NCBI GenBank assembly: GCA_036768485.1 | Contig: JAVLUZ010000142.1 | Span: 6,464,006 to 6,528,005 of the forward strand | Direction: 5' to 3' | DNA from: Mermis nigrescens | Taxonomy: Eukaryota > Nematoda > Enoplea > Mermithida > Mermithidae | DNA length: 64,000 bases | Part shown: in pieces, positions 1 through 13,000 of the stretch | Position numbering within the stretch: position 1 is the stretch's first letter | Layout: every line of letters starts with the position of its first letter | Position numbers and translations under genes: made by a program | The notes under the pieces: generated by a model | What the model was told of the DNA's origin: nothing | The model's database searches: none | Seen by the model: the letters and a program-made list of their open reading frames with translations, nothing else

Positions 1-2290
1 ATTTGATTTCTTATCATACAGTCCATGGCGGATTCCTTAACACCTGTCTAATGCAATTGTTTTTCGATTTAATAATTATTTGTGCTTTGCAGAAAAAAAA
101 TACGGAAAATTATCAATTCAACAAAATTGACAAATCCAGCGCGAAGCGTCAGAAAATTTAGCGTTTACTAAGTCAAAAGTACGCCAGAAGCCTGTTTTGC
201 CGATCTTTCAAAAGCATACAGAGAATTTCTCATTATTTTCTTTGAGACCCCTGTGAGGAACAAAAAATGTTTCCGTTTGAGGGGAGTGTCAGCTAAAAAG
301 GGGTTTGCATGTTCAAAAAATATGTTAAAACATCAGCTGATTACTTTACGGACACGCAGTCACCAATCAATGGTTTTTTTATTAATTTTGTTTTAACACG
401 TGTTAAATAACTCCATCAATTTAAAGCGAGTAATGAACAAGATTATTCCACGTTTCTAATTAAGAAGGCACTGACAACGTTTTGCGACACAAAAATTGGA
501 TAAAAATCATTGAAAGTTAATTTTAATAAGTCGACTAGGCTATTTTTACTGATGCACCACCGTTGCAATAATTTCTGAGTTTAGCCAAAAGCAGACTTAT
601 TTCATGATTTTTAAATTATATTACCTCAAAGAATATATACAATATTTATGCAAGAACAGCAGTTACATAAACGTAATTCTGAATTCAAAACGTATGTATA
701 GGAGTATCATACTCGTATATTACTCTAATGATTAAATTTTAATCCGGATAGGTGAAGATAAAATGGCGGATTGCTTACGGATATTGAAATAAAGCTGAAA
801 TAATCGTTCCAGCGCGAAATGTATTGGGTTAGCAAATTTGCTAGACTCGCCTATATCATATTATATTATATATTATATATTATATTATAGAAGTGCATTA
901 CTAGAAATATGATAAAGCTTTTCAAAAAACTATACTATTCAAAAATTGGAGACTTTTGCTAGGATTATTAACTGTGTGGAAGTAAGCTCAAGTTAGACAA
1001 AGCTCTCAGCTTGTATGTATAAGCTTACCGGCCATCTGCTTGCATTACTTAGCGCTATGTTAGAAAAGCCGTCTGTCTGCGGTTTCTCCCTTTCGACGGA
1101 AGAACAACGTTTAAATGGCGAGAGTTTGTCAAAAGTTTTACGCCATTTGCCTTTCGGCCAGGCTCGTTAAATAGACGACGATTACGAAAAAATTCAATTA
1201 CACACGTGCAATGGCGAGAAAAAATGTGTTGAAAGCCGCCAGCTTAGTTTTTCAGTTGCGTCGAAGCGTTTTAGTGCTTAGGTACGGATTTTTCCGGTTC
1301 AGAAATGAACGAAGTAGTGATAAGTCGCATCGAATATCTAGTTTCGTAGACAAACAAAAAAAGAGCTTAAACTTTTCTTCCGCTTTTTTATCGACTAATC
1401 GCGCCACGGTTGAAAAATAGTTTGAATAATGAGTTTTTCGTACGCCATGGTTCATTAATTAGTTATGATGCACTTAAAACAAGATTTATAGCTAATGTAG
1501 CTCGGAAGATACATGCTGTCACAACATGGACTAAACAGTAGGCGGCGATATCGCTACCAGTTTAACTGATGAGGAAGTCTGTACATTATGCCGTGTTTAA
1601 AAAATAACCCTTTTAGCACAATAATATAGTAAAAAAAGTCAATTAGAGCCTAAGTCGACTTAAATCCTTCCAGATTTGTATTTTGCCCGGCAAATGATAG
1701 ACCCAGCGACGTTTGTTTTGGCAAAGTTAAGTCAGAAACATGTGACTCGTGTTTTGATTGCTTTTACTCTTTTTCTAAAATTATCAACAGAACGCACCTC
1801 GTTAACTTTACCATCAAACGTTTGATTTTGACCCTTTAAACGCCTTTATTCAGAGTCAACATAACCTATCTACATACCGCATTTGCGTAAAGAATTAAAT
1901 ATGTCAAAAAAATCGCACATCAAGCTATTTATTATACCGATGTGCATGTAATTTCAACTTGCAACCTAGTAGACTTTATTTTTTGTCAATGTGACTGTCA
2001 GAACATCTGCAGAAATCAACAATTCTATCAATGCGAAATAAGTAGTAGGTAGCTATTATCAAAGGTCGATAACTTCGGCTACTGATGACAGCAGATTAGA
2101 ATTTTTTTGTTCACGTGTGATTCATGACAATCGTTTTTCCTACAAATCAAAGTAATTTTAAAATGTAAGACTTCATTTAGAAAAAGGTCAGATGCTCTCT
2201 GAAGTTAACTCGTATAATTTAAACAATGCTCAAACTTAGGCGCAATTCGGATGAAGGATTCGGGCACAATGTGAAACAGGCTATTAGTCT
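1..2290. other. AT-rich non-coding sequence, no gene seen
   Basis: Read on both strands, this stretch shows no exon-like segment, no recognisable protein motif and no RNA gene. The only ORFs (about 60-70 codons near 1.2-1.46 kb) overlap each other on opposite strands and have no recognisable composition. A short ATATTAT-rich run lies at about 855-890. I cannot exclude intron or distal regulatory DNA. Confidence 0.6.
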
Positions 2291-3450
2291 AAACTTGCAG
2301 AAGTGCTAAAATAGCTTGAAAACGATGTTGATCCACAGTTTCTATTCAATTTCAAGCATGTTTACAAAAAAGATTTTCATTATTGTTCGTCTTTGGCCTT
2401 TACTTTACCTTTTCCTCTGCTTTTTATCATTACCCTTTATTTCACCTTTACCTCTACTTTTCACGAAAAATTCCCATTTTTTTATTCTTAGGTCTAGATC
2501 CCCAAACACCCAATGTGCATGTCAGGTCACGAGTACGATCATTCATAGCATGGCCAATTTGGGGGCGCCAGACGGTCTAGGGTCAGCCGGGCTTAAATAA
2601 CGTAAAAATATGTTATTCAACAGTTACTGGTCAATTCTGCGCACTTATAATCAAAATTTTTAATTTGAATTGATTTTTGTCCTTTATTTTGCCCCATTTT
2701 CCACATAAATTATTTTTATTCATTCCGGGGCGTTCAAACCCCCCAGATGCCTACCACGGCCGGTCTGGGAGAGGGTCAGTTCGTGAGCTTTTCTGGGTCA
2801 AAATGAACTTAAAAACTTATGCAAATGCTAAAATAACGTAAGACCTATGTTAACCATACGTGTGCAACACCAAAATTCTGGGGTGCAAGATTTTTCGAAG
2901 GTCGACAAATGGTCTTAAAAATTGTAGTATGACGAAAAACACCAGTTTTCAACGTTTCTCATCGGGCGCTAACCATTGGCATCAAAAAATTGCGGAAAAA
3001 CAAGCAAAATTTTCAAAAATTGAATTCTGGGGGTTTTTTCGGTTTCTATGCGGGCATTCGGTCTTCTGGGGGTGCACACCCCCAATCCCCTATGCCCACG
3101 TGTGATGTTAACCTCCAAAGTTTGCTCAGTTTTATGCACTTTTAGAGAAAATTTGTGATTTTCATTTATTTCTGGCCTTTATTTTACCAAATTTTCCTGA
3201 CGTGCATATTTGGTCAATAACCCAAATACACCGGCCTGCATGTTTGGTTACAACTTATAACATGGCCGGTCCAGAGAGGTCAGCCGGCCTGGGAAGTCGA
3301 GCAGAAGGCCTTCTTGAGTCGAAAACACCTCACAAAATGCTATTAAAATTACATAAAATCAGCAGTTTCTGATCAATTTCAAGCACTCTTGTCGAAAATT
3401 TATTTGATTTTCGTCTATATTTGGTCTTCAAGTTGCCTTACTTTCTATAT
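2290..3450. repeat. Diverged tandem repeat with GGCCGGTC cores
   Basis: Units of several hundred bases recur with the same order of motifs: a run ending in 'ggtcagccgg' or 'ccggtctgggagagggtcag', then 'aaaataacgtaa', then 'cagtttctgatcaatttcaagca' and 'gattttcgtctttggcctt'. Examples are near 2310-2420, 2560-2690, 2755-2850 and 3255-3440. A related fragment with 'atcggtctggagaagag' and 'aaaatagcgtaaaaac' lies at 32450-32740, inside a transposon. The copies are old and unequal. A 250-base hAT-like element is inserted at 2855-3104. No coding capacity is apparent. Confidence 0.5.
2855..3104 (+). mobile_element. R1-family hAT-like MITE, copy a
   Basis: A 250-base element that begins CATACGTGTGCAACACC and ends CCCACGTGTG. 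It is flanked by a perfect 8-base TSD, ATGTTAAC (2847-2854 and 3105-3112). The interior shares 'tggtcttaaaa', 'cgtttctcatcg' and 'ggcatcaaaaaat' with copies at 10701-10936, 13602-13868 (reverse) and 31973-33633 (expanded). The 8-base TSD and CA...TG ends fit a non-autonomous hAT element. There is no transposase ORF. Confidence 0.85.
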
Positions 3451-3599
3451 TATGGGATCTCTAAACCCTGAGCTACCCACATGCTCTTGTTACGATTGAC
3501 ATCATCTTAGGTAGCGCGTACCTATAATATACTTGGGTACCCCTAACACCTGTGCACCCCCCTACAGCTATAACGGGACACTTCTGGAAGGTGCGGTTT

Positions 3600-5960
3600 T
3601 TTTTAAAGAAAGATAATAAAAAAATTCGCTGCCCGTGTTTTTTTGTTTTTCTTGAAACTCAAAACTGACTGTGTAAAGAAGGTGTAAAGTTTTTGTGTAA
3701 CGTTATAACATAGGACAAATTTCGGGACCTTTTTACTGCGGCATGTGGACAACTGAGTATTGATGACTTGAAGAATTGAACAGCATAGGATAATAGAGGG
3801 ATGAATTCTACAGATGGCACTTTTTTTGTTTTTTGAAATTCGCATTAGTTATCGAATGGCAGTGTAAAGAGTGCGAAAATCTGGGGGTGAAAAAGCACTT
3901 TTTGGTCGAGTTTTCAACCTGCTTATGTCCGATACTAACTCCGGTTATTAGTTTTTTAAAATGTTTTCTGACAGAAATGTAGAGCGGATCAAGGGCTACA
4001 TTCTGCATATAAGCAAAGTCTTATATGCTCTATGGTGAGTTAGATCCTGGGGTTTAAAGTTTACACTCTAGTGGATGGTGTAAAAAAACGGATTTTAACT
4101 AAGATTTCTCTGCCAAATTTTCCCGCTTATGAGTCAGGGTGAATTGAATACAGCAGTAATAAAGTGCCTCTCAGGGGCTACACATCGCAGCAAACCGCAT
4201 TTAAAAAAACGCAATATTGAGTTATTTATGGGGGTGTAAAGTTCGAAATCAGAGGTAAAAAATGGGCGAAAAAACACGTTTTTTTCCGAATTTTGATTAA
4301 TAAATCATACCAAATAATTTTTGCAAGAGAATTTTGGCACACAGGAATGTACTACGATTTAAAAGCTACAAATTGTACCAAACCGAATTTCTTTAAACTC
4401 AATGGGGAGTTCGGTACGGAATTTTAAAGTTTACAGTGTTCTAAATGATGGAAAATACGTTTTTGTTGCTTTTTTGTTCGCCACTTTCTCCGTCCAGAAG
4501 TCGGGATAAGTCCAATAGAATAAAAATAAAGTGCTTTATATCGGGTGCATGTCAAAGCAAATTGTGTATACATTAATATTTAGCGAGTGTAAAGTCAAAA
4601 ATTTGGTGTTTAAAATGCGTTTTTGTCTTGTTTTTTCTGCCTGCTTCTCCGGTTATGAGTCAGGGACACGATTATCAAGTCTAGAAATGGACCAGGAACC
4701 AAATTTGATATGCCAGTCTGGCGCGTATGTTTACACTCTACAGTGTTGTACAGTGGTTTACACCTATTGTTAGTTTGCCCATAGAACATTATGGAGACTT
4801 AATTTTTTCATAAATATTAATCGTAATATCGGAACAATATCAAAATTACGAATCTGACCAAAATCTTCTTTACACTAGGTGTTTACATGAAGTTTACACT
4901 ACAAATGTATTTATCTTCGTTTTTGAGCATTCCAGAAACCTAATTTTTTCCTGGAGTCTAGAAATTTTCAAAGAATCAAATGTGAGACGTCACGTAGGCG
5001 CGTTTGTTTACATCCAACAGTGATGTAAAGTAGTTTACACTCATTGTTTATTTGTCCTCAGACCATTGTAGACATGCAATTTTTTCATAAATGTTGATAA
5101 TAATATCCGAGTAATATCAGATTTACAAATCGGAATAAAGTCCTCTTTACACTAGGCGGTTGTGTAAAGTTTACACTGCTAATTAATCTTCGTTCTAGAG
5201 CTTTGCGAAAACCTGAATTTTTTGCCGAAATCTGAAAATTTACATGGAATCAAATAAGGGACGTCAGCTGGGCGCGTTTGTTTACACTCAACAGTGATGT
5301 AAAGTGGTTAATCTTCGTTCTAGAGCTTTGCAAAAACCTAAATTTTTTGCCGAAATCTGAAAATTTACATGGAATCAAATAAGGGACGTCAGCTGGGCGC
5401 GTTTGTTTACACTCAACAGTGATGTAAAGTGGTTTACATCTGTGTCTATTTGTCATTAAATCGTTATGGAGACATAATTATTTCATGAATGTTGATCGTA
5501 ATATCCGAGTAATATCGAATTTACAAATCCGACTAAAATCTTCTTTACACTCGTTGCTAGTGTAAAGTTTACACTATATAATAAGCTTCATTCTAGAGCC
5601 TCACGGTAACTTATTTTTTCCCTAAAGTCGTAAAATATATATGGAAACAGATGTGATACGTCTGCTAGGGGCGCATGAAGAGTAGTGTAAAGTGATTAAC
5701 ACCTAATGTTAATTTGTTCTTAGAACATTATAGAGGTTTCATTTCTTAATAAATGCTGATCGTTATATCAGAGCAATATCGAAATTATTAATCCCACTAA
5801 AATTCTTTACACTCTTGTGTAAAGTTTAAAATGTAAATTAAGTTTAGCTCTAGAAAGTTTTGGAAGCATATTTCTTTACAGGATGTTCTACGTAACATAA
5901 GAATTACTAATCAGAATGTTTGTTTCTTCTACAACTAGTAGCTTTGTAAAGTTTAAACCA
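3600..5960. repeat. GTGTAAA-rich tandem array
   Basis: About 2.3 kb of diverged tandem repeat in which GTGTAAAG and its complement CTTTACAC recur dozens of times, often as the near-palindrome AGTGTAAAGTTTACACT. From about 4730 the monomer is near 275 bases: 'gtttacactcaacagtgatgtaaagtgg', then 'atcgtaatatccgagtaatatcg', then 'cttctttacact', then 'ctagagc', then 'gacgtcagctgggcgcg'. Monomers start near 4729, 5009, 5277 (truncated), 5401 and 5690. An older variant with 'cttatgagtcaggg' fills 3640-4720. ORFs here follow the repeat and are not conserved between monomers. Confidence 0.75.
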
Positions 5961-6037
5961 TTCAATTATTAGAAGAACCGCACAGTAAATGGAATCTAGT
6001 ATTGTATTTCCAAATCTTGCTAATTAAAAGTAGGGTA

Positions 6038-6849
6038 CTAGCAAAGAAAAATGCTCCGATGGAACAAAAAAGGGAATATACTTGGGATTGTGAATTATCG
6101 AGGATGTAAAAGGAGGGGACTAGGAATCTCCCTATGTTATATGCCAAAAATCGCAAAATATGTTAAAAATCAGACTTTCTCTAAACAATGCAAAAAATCG
6201 AAGTATATTCTGCGGCCTTTGAAAAATGTAAAAGTTTAGTAAACAATTGTTGTAGACATGTGTAAAAGAGTATCTACATAAGGTCTGTTGCACGTCAGCT
6301 TCCGTGTTTCCTACTGCTTTGAACCAACAATATCATCGATTGTCTTGAATGCATCGATATGTACTATTTCATTCAATTCGCTTAGCTACTGCATTGCTAA
6401 TTCGCTGCTTTTTTCAATCAATTTTTGGTAATTTGAATATTGCTTGCACTTTGACACTTAGAATGGCTGTATCTGCTAAGTGACATGCTTAGTAATAATG
6501 AAATACGAACAACTTAATTATGATTTGTTAACAGCATTTCACTTTCAGTCACATTATTAAGCAACTCAAAGTTGAATGAAGTCTGCAAAAAGTTGCATTA
6601 CGTAATATGCTTTTAAGATATTTATGTCAATCAGAGAAAATTATTTTAAAATAATACGTTTTTTCAGAGACCGCAGAATATACTTCGATTTTTTGCATTG
6701 TTTAGAGAAAGTCTGATTTTTAACATATTTTGCGATTTTTGGCATATAACATAGGGAGATTCCTAGTCCCCTCCTTTTACATCCTCGATAATTCACAATC
6801 CCAAGTATATTCCCTTTTTTGTTCCATCGGAGCATTTTTCTTTGCTAGT
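6038..6849. mobile_element. Foldback DNA element with ~190-base terminal inverted repeats
   Basis: The left arm (6038-6228) and right arm (6660-6849) are nearly identical inverted copies, beginning ACTAGCAAAGAAAAATGCTC. They enclose about 430 bases of unique AT-rich sequence. The same 64-codon ORF is therefore present on both strands, which marks it as a product of the repeat and not a gene. The near-perfect arms imply a recent insertion or gene conversion. A solo piece of the same end, including the preceding 'aagtagggtact', is at about 36208-36240, so the true outer boundary may lie some 10 bases further left. I found no convincing TSD. Confidence 0.75.
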
Positions 6850-9800
6850 CCATCATATAGTCATGCCACATTTCGAAAACATGCGAAATTATAACTATTA
6901 ATCTAGAACTTGAAAGCAATGACGCTCTTCTAATAAAACTAAAGATACAATTAGGCCAAATAATCCAGCAGAGCAGATGAAGCGCAACAAAGTAAATAAA
7001 GCTGATCCGGCAAGCGTGCAAACAAATAAATGTATGGTGGATAAAAAATATTAAGTCGTCGATATATTTTTAAGGTAAACAATACAAATCCTAAGTAGAT
7101 ATATAACACACGGAAATGGGACGTGAATAATGAGAAAAACGTCTCCGAAAAGCTCAATTTGCCGACTTATTTTTGCGCGTTATGCAACAGAGTTGGTATC
7201 AGAATACCATTTATTTACGCTTCGTGAATGAGGAGATAAACAAATAAAAACTAACGAAGATGCAAACACTGAAAAATAAGCTTAAATTAGCAACTGCACA
7301 TGCTTATGCAAGCAATGAGACATATTTTTCCCGATTCGTGTAATACTGCTCAATGACGTAAGCAGAATGCTTCGTTTGTTATTTATTCGTATAAGTATTT
7401 GGTCGCACGTTTTTAGCGCGCTTTTGTTTCCCAATTATGCCCTGATAGAATAGCAACCGAACAATGGTCAAAAAAGCAGTTTGAAAACATTCTTATCGCA
7501 GTCGAAAATATTAGTTGCGTCGAAAATATTAGTTGCAACTGCAAAACCGGATTTATTTATTTTGTCTCATATTTGAACGCTTAAAAATGACAGAGAAAGC
7601 TTCAGAATTAAAAGTAGTACTAAAAATTATTGTTTTTTAGAAGTATTACAAGCTTTCACACAGGTTATGGTGACTTTAAAGCCAATTCGGTAATTTTAAG
7701 ATGTTAATTCAATGAAGCAATGCAGGATTAGCTTGTAGGAAAATATACCGGCACAATTTTTGTATTTCATATTTGGCAGAAACTGAAAAAAAACTGAAAA
7801 TGTCATATATTTCTGTAGATTTCAGGAAAATCAACAAGATTGGTTTATTAGCAGAAGTAAAAACCATACGTAATCCTTTTACTAATAACATGAAGTGGAA
7901 TAAAAAACAAATGAGTCATGCAAATTTCACAAAAAAGCAACATTAAAAATTCAGCAATCAGGTACCCACGCAATTTACATAATCTAACGACGCTAACAAT
8001 TGAGCCAAAAATGCAATAATTACGAAAATAGATTGAGACACTAAGACTTTCTGTCTTCCTCTGTCTGACAAGTCAAAAAAGTAAAGGAGTGAAAATAACA
8101 AAACATGCAAAGTAATAAATATCAAAAAGTTAAGCGAGCGCATCAATCATATGTTAGACTTCAGAGACTGACGATGCTTATTAACGCAATAATTAAAAGG
8201 CTTTCTTTCGGTCGTTAGCTTTTTTATCTCATTTTTCGGCTTATGATAAATAGATTTAAGAAGCGAAACGTTGCTTGCGCGTAACATGACATTTGAAAAA
8301 TAATTTGTCTTACATGATAGCCCTTAGAAAACTAGTGACATCAATAAACCATTGCGCGAAAAAATGTATTCATGTCTACAATGAGAGAAAATTAATGATC
8401 TATTTACATATTTAGATCACCTTATCAAATTATAGCTCATTATATGCTATTGATATAAATCTACCTACATAAAACAGATAATAATTGTCATCCAGAGACT
8501 TCAAACATATTTTCCATCTTCATACAGGTTATTAGATAGCATACATGAATAAATTGTAATTACGGTTTGTTTTATACGGTAATTATATGATTATATGGAC
8601 TAGTATTGAGTCTCTCATTCAGTCTCAAAATACAGTGGCAAAGAAAACTACTGAAAAAAATATTACCTGTAACATTTATTTCACTCATAATTCAGCAGAA
8701 CCCCAAGCAGGTACCACCACCGGTAATAGTAGGATTTGTGCACACTTCGGAAAAATTCCGAAATTCATTAACGCTGCGATTAGGATATGTGCACACCGCG
8801 TGAGGACATATACCGCATAGGAACGGATTCAACTATTAGCATTAAACCGTGAATCGCCAAGAAAATTTTGTGAATCCGTTTAGCGCAAACACGCAACGGA
8901 TCGATCGAGACCCACTGGGCCAATTGAAAACTAAACTTTTGTGGAGTATGCACGGTTCAGGAGCTCCTCTGTTGACGGTCATTTAGCTGAATATTGTTGG
9001 CGCAAAATTCACACTGAAACTCCATTCACTGATCTACAGGCATGATTCGCCAATATTTCATTTTGTTGTAATTTATAACTATTTATGCTGTGCGTCCCAG
9101 TTTCTGTATTCATTAATGTACTCTTGTACCTCGCGCATACTGGTTTCTTTTTGACAAATAAGATGTTGCGAGCGACAGCTAACTTGCAGGGGTTAAACAA
9201 ACAAAAAGTTGAAATGTGCACATGTCCTACTATAAACTATCCAGAAAGCGTTAGCTAACCGAATTTAGACTTAGCTACAAATGCAGGTATATAAAAATAT
9301 AGAATAAGCTTGTAGCGCATCAAAGAAACATGGCTTTCGTTCGGTAATGAAATTCTTATCCCTTGACAGATCTACGTTACTTTACGGATTATTCTCGCTG
9401 AATTAATAATCGAGCGAGTCTTAAGCTTTCTTTGCATGACTCATTGTCATTAATGCAGACATTAAACTTACCCATGACGTCAAGACAGCAGAGAGATATT
9501 TTATTCCCTACACGACTATTTTAAAAGATTCTGCGTAAAAAAGAAGTAGGAAGAATATATATGAGGTTCGTTAACACTCAGCAATTAATTGAAAACAAAA
9601 TGAGTAATTTTCGATGCGTCATCAGACGTCTCGGATTTGAGTCAAATTAAGAAAATAGCTTTCACAGATATCGTCTAAAAAATTAAAGCAGCTTTACTAT
9701 GAATAATTTGTGCATTTTTGCTTGGCCGTGCGAAGAAAAATGGATAGTGGTAAAGGATAAAAGTCATTTTTTGATGCTGGATGACGCGGAGAGCAAGGAG

Positions 9801-10692
9801 GGAAAGGATGATCATTTTTTAAAACTATATTTGCAAATTGTAACCGGGCAGAGTTACATGAAAAAGATTTAATGTTGAAACAGAGAGAAAGAGAGCCTAA
9901 ATTGGAATTAACACTAATATTTATATGCGAAAATAAATCGTTCCCGTCACCTATATTAAAATAATATGTTCGTTCTACCTAATTAGTTACCTGCTAACAC
10001 ATAAAAACCCAAATTATCACTCGGCGCCGATAGTTGGACATGGAAAGCATGGTCTGACATTGAGAAGCGTTACAAATTCATCATTTTTTCAATTGCATTA
10101 GATGTAAAGATCGGATGAAGCATCTTTTTGCGCCATACAAAATCAACTCATATAGAAAATTAATTTATATAGATATTGTCCAAGTTGGGTTGCTTTTTTC
10201 TCGTAGCTTTTTCACTAGATTTAATTCATGGATAAGTTTAAAAAAAGGCATAAAAGTGCGATGCAGTTTTGCTGTTCGACAATATAAAAGATTATCCTTT
10301 TACTCGATATACCGTAGAACATTTATCTTCATGCAAATGCAGTGCGATTTTCATTAGTGTCAAGCTTATACGTACAACGTACCCGTTGCTTAACAAAAGC
10401 AGCTTTCTTAATCTGATAAGCAACAAGCCCTTAATTTTTTATAATTGTCATCGGGAAATTAATGAAAGATTTGAATCCTTCAAAATCAGTCAACAATTAT
10501 GTACTATGATGAACAGCTATAAAATTGATTGATAACTCGTTAAGGCTAAAAAATCAGCCTGCATATATGTTTGTTGTAAATGAAAAGAGCATACGACAAA
10601 TAATGATTTTTTGTTTTTCTTGACCGTTTCAATTCAATTCATCCCTATTCTCCATAATTGACATTTTCTGATCAATTTTGAACCTTTTAGGA
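6850..10692. other. AT-rich non-coding sequence, no gene seen
   Basis: No exon-like stretch, RNA gene or repeat shared with the rest of the window was recognised. A short direct repeat of 'gtcgaaaatattagttgc' occurs near 7501-7535. ORFs of 60-77 codons occur on both strands at the frequency expected for such sequence. Confidence 0.55.
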
Positions 10693-10700
10693 GTTTCGAC

Positions 10701-10936
10701 CATAGGTGGGCAGCACCGAAATTCTGGGGGGGATGAAAAAATTTTCAAAGGTCAAAAAATGGTCTTAAAAGTGGTCGTATGGCGAAATAAACACCATTTT
10801 TCGACGTTTCTCATCAAGCACTATCCAATGGCATCAAAAAATCGCTAAAAAAGCAAAAAAATTTTCAAAATTTGAATTCTGGGGGTATATCAACTTCTGG
10901 GGGGTGCATACCCCCAAACCCCCACGCCCATGTGTG
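10701..10936 (+). mobile_element. R1-family hAT-like MITE, copy b
   Basis: A 236-base element starting CATAGGTGGGCAGCACC and ending CGCCCATGTGTG. It has a perfect 8-base TSD, GTTTCGAC, at 10693-10700 and 10937-10944. This is the best-preserved copy and defines the family ends. The inner sequence has runs of G and C flanking 'aaatggtcttaaaagtggtcgtatggcg'. It has no coding capacity. Confidence 0.9.
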
Positions 10937-10944
10937 GTTTCGAC

Positions 10945-11390
10945 CCCACAAACACTAACGTGCACACCTATTTTTTATAATCTAGACTGCGAAAAGGCAA
11001 AAAGAAAATTTTTTGGCTAGGATAAGGCAAAATTATTGAAAAAATTGATCAAAATACTTGCCTACTTTCTGCAACAAGTATTTGAATTGCCTACGACTAA
11101 TATGGTACTTTTGACGCTATTTGAGCATTTAATGCCAATTTTAGGCCACTTTACATACATCGCTCAGTAAAGCTCTCTCAGACTGACCTATATCTACGAC
11201 AACTATAGTCTGCTTCATACAACTTCGATCATTAATTTAAAAACTATCTATGACAATAAAATGACATATTGCGATTATAGCATTGATCTGATATATAATT
11301 ATCATAACCCTCTGCTTACTGGTCGATAAAAATTCTTGAAATTCATACACGAAGGTATGTGAAATAGACTATAGGCTTAAGCCGCCATTA
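10945..11390. other. No gene or repeat recognised
   Basis: AT-rich spacer between the R1b element and the LTR-like repeat. Nothing identifiable on either strand. Confidence 0.5.
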
Positions 11391-12150
11391 GACCGGTTAT
11401 GCTTTTGTAACTGCGAGAGTTACACGGAGCGAAATCTTTCCATTAGTTCGCGTATGCCTTCCGACAGCAGCTTGTTACTGTATCGTGTAAATACAGGGCC
11501 GGTCCAAGTCTACTAAAGCGACATGGACCGGGGTCTTAAGTACTTAAATCTGCTCTTAGCGCTGGCCCCGATCGCGTAGTTATAGAAACTTCGATCTTCT
11601 GGACCCTTGTAGACCTACGGCTTCGACTCCCTCAGTCCTAATCTTGCTGACCGCTTTTTGTCGGGAGTCTAAGCAGCTACGCCCTTGATCCTACAAGTAC
11701 CTACCTAATCCCGGTAATGCCGCAAGGTCAGTTGACCTATCTCAATCCCACTCAAGTTGATGATTTATCCTATTTTCGAGGTTCGAATCAATCAGAAATG
11801 TTTTTGGTTCCTAATGTACGAAGCACAATGAAATTTGAAAACAACACGAACGAGCTCTAAGCTGATCAGTCATCATAAAAGATTGAATAATAATTTTGAC
11901 CAATTTTGGGATTGAGAAACGAATATTGAATTTTGAACGAAATAAATAATCACACGAAATCTATATATTCCTTCCACCAAATATCAAGAAATCCTCGACG
12001 TAAAGAGCACCGACCTCACCCTAGGTATAAAGAGACCCCTGGGTGGGTTTTTATATTTTATTTGCTATGTACACACGGCCTATAGCCGGGAAAAGAAGAA
12101 AGAAAAATTCACAACGAATAAACGAGCAACCAGATAAAATCGTCCAAAAT
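11390..12150 (-). repeat. LTR-like repeat, inverted copy A
   Basis: This segment is the reverse complement of 16430-17150 with heavy divergence. Anchors are GCTGGCCCCGATCGCG (11561-11576) against 17024-17039, GAAATGTTTTTGGTTCC (11795-11811) against 16789-16805, 'ggcctatagccgg' against 'ccggctataggcc', and a shared 'ccctgggtgggttttt' with a TATA-like box before it. It also carries the hairpin TGTAACTGCGAGAGTTACA (11406-11424). The length of about 0.7 kb, the promoter-like box and the placement on both sides of a gag-like remnant suggest long terminal repeats or their solo remnants. True LTRs should be direct, so the inverted arrangement implies rearrangement or two separate insertions. Confidence 0.5.
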
Positions 12151-13000
12151 CAACTAGGCTAATATCCCATCAGGGGATCGCTACAGTAAACGATAAGTTT
12201 ACGACAAACAAACATTAAACAAGATTACTTTTAATTCACATCGAATCTTCTAAATTACGATTATGTCGTAACGAGTAAAACAATTGTAGATAGTGTATCT
12301 ACACATGCCATTACTTGTACGGCCTTTGCGCACATTAGTGCGCCAATTCCGACCATCCGGTCGTTTGGTTCCACTGTGGCGATCCAGCCATATTTTCAGA
12401 TCGATGATATGACATGCGGAGGCATTCCGACCACGCAGTGTCAATTGGTTGGACTCTTGTCGCTATGTGTCGCGAGGGATACAAAGATGCGACCTTTTAC
12501 TGTGGAACCCCCTACAAGCCCCCTATCAATTTTTACATTTAAAACATAGGCGACATGACCGCTATTCACGTTGAGCCTGTGCGGAGACTCGAAAAATCTA
12601 TGTACAAGAAGCACACAATTTTTGTTATAAACACATACAATATTTTCTTCTTATATTACTGTAGGCCATCCCCCCTAGGACTGTTAGTCTGGTTTGTGGC
12701 AGTCTGGCCTTTTGCGTTTTCGGCGTGTTGCTTCCGACTTTATCAGCGCCATTTCTTGTACATTGTTTTTGATTTGGTAAAGCACGAAAATCAATTGTCT
12801 AGAGGTGCACTATACCGCAGGCAGTTGCGATTTGGGACTAGGCCGGCCATAACTTTATTTCTTGCCGGATTTCGTTGGGTAAAACACTTTATTTATCATT
12901 TCGTGCAAAATTCATAATTCCTCTTTCGAACCAAAAATCTATAAAAGTTATTACATAATTTTTATAGTAGATGACAACCGGAATAGAGCTCTTTGTTGTT
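12151..13000. other. Repeat-derived interval without supported gene
   Basis: A 120-codon plus-strand ORF spans 12555-12917. It is rich in hydrophobic and aromatic residues and shows no motif I recognise. It lies inside a transposon-rich block and has no evident splice sites or neighbours. It is more likely a chance ORF or element remnant than a gene. Confidence 0.4.

Noticed and set aside
6051..6835. The same 64-codon ORF on both strands (MLRWNKKGNILG...)
   Set aside because: The two copies are the inverted arms of the foldback element; the ORF does not appear to be under coding constraint.
12555..12917. A 120-codon ORF as a possible membrane protein gene
   Set aside because: No family resemblance, no splice or promoter evidence, and it lies inside repeat-derived DNA. 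Kept only as a note in the interval entry.
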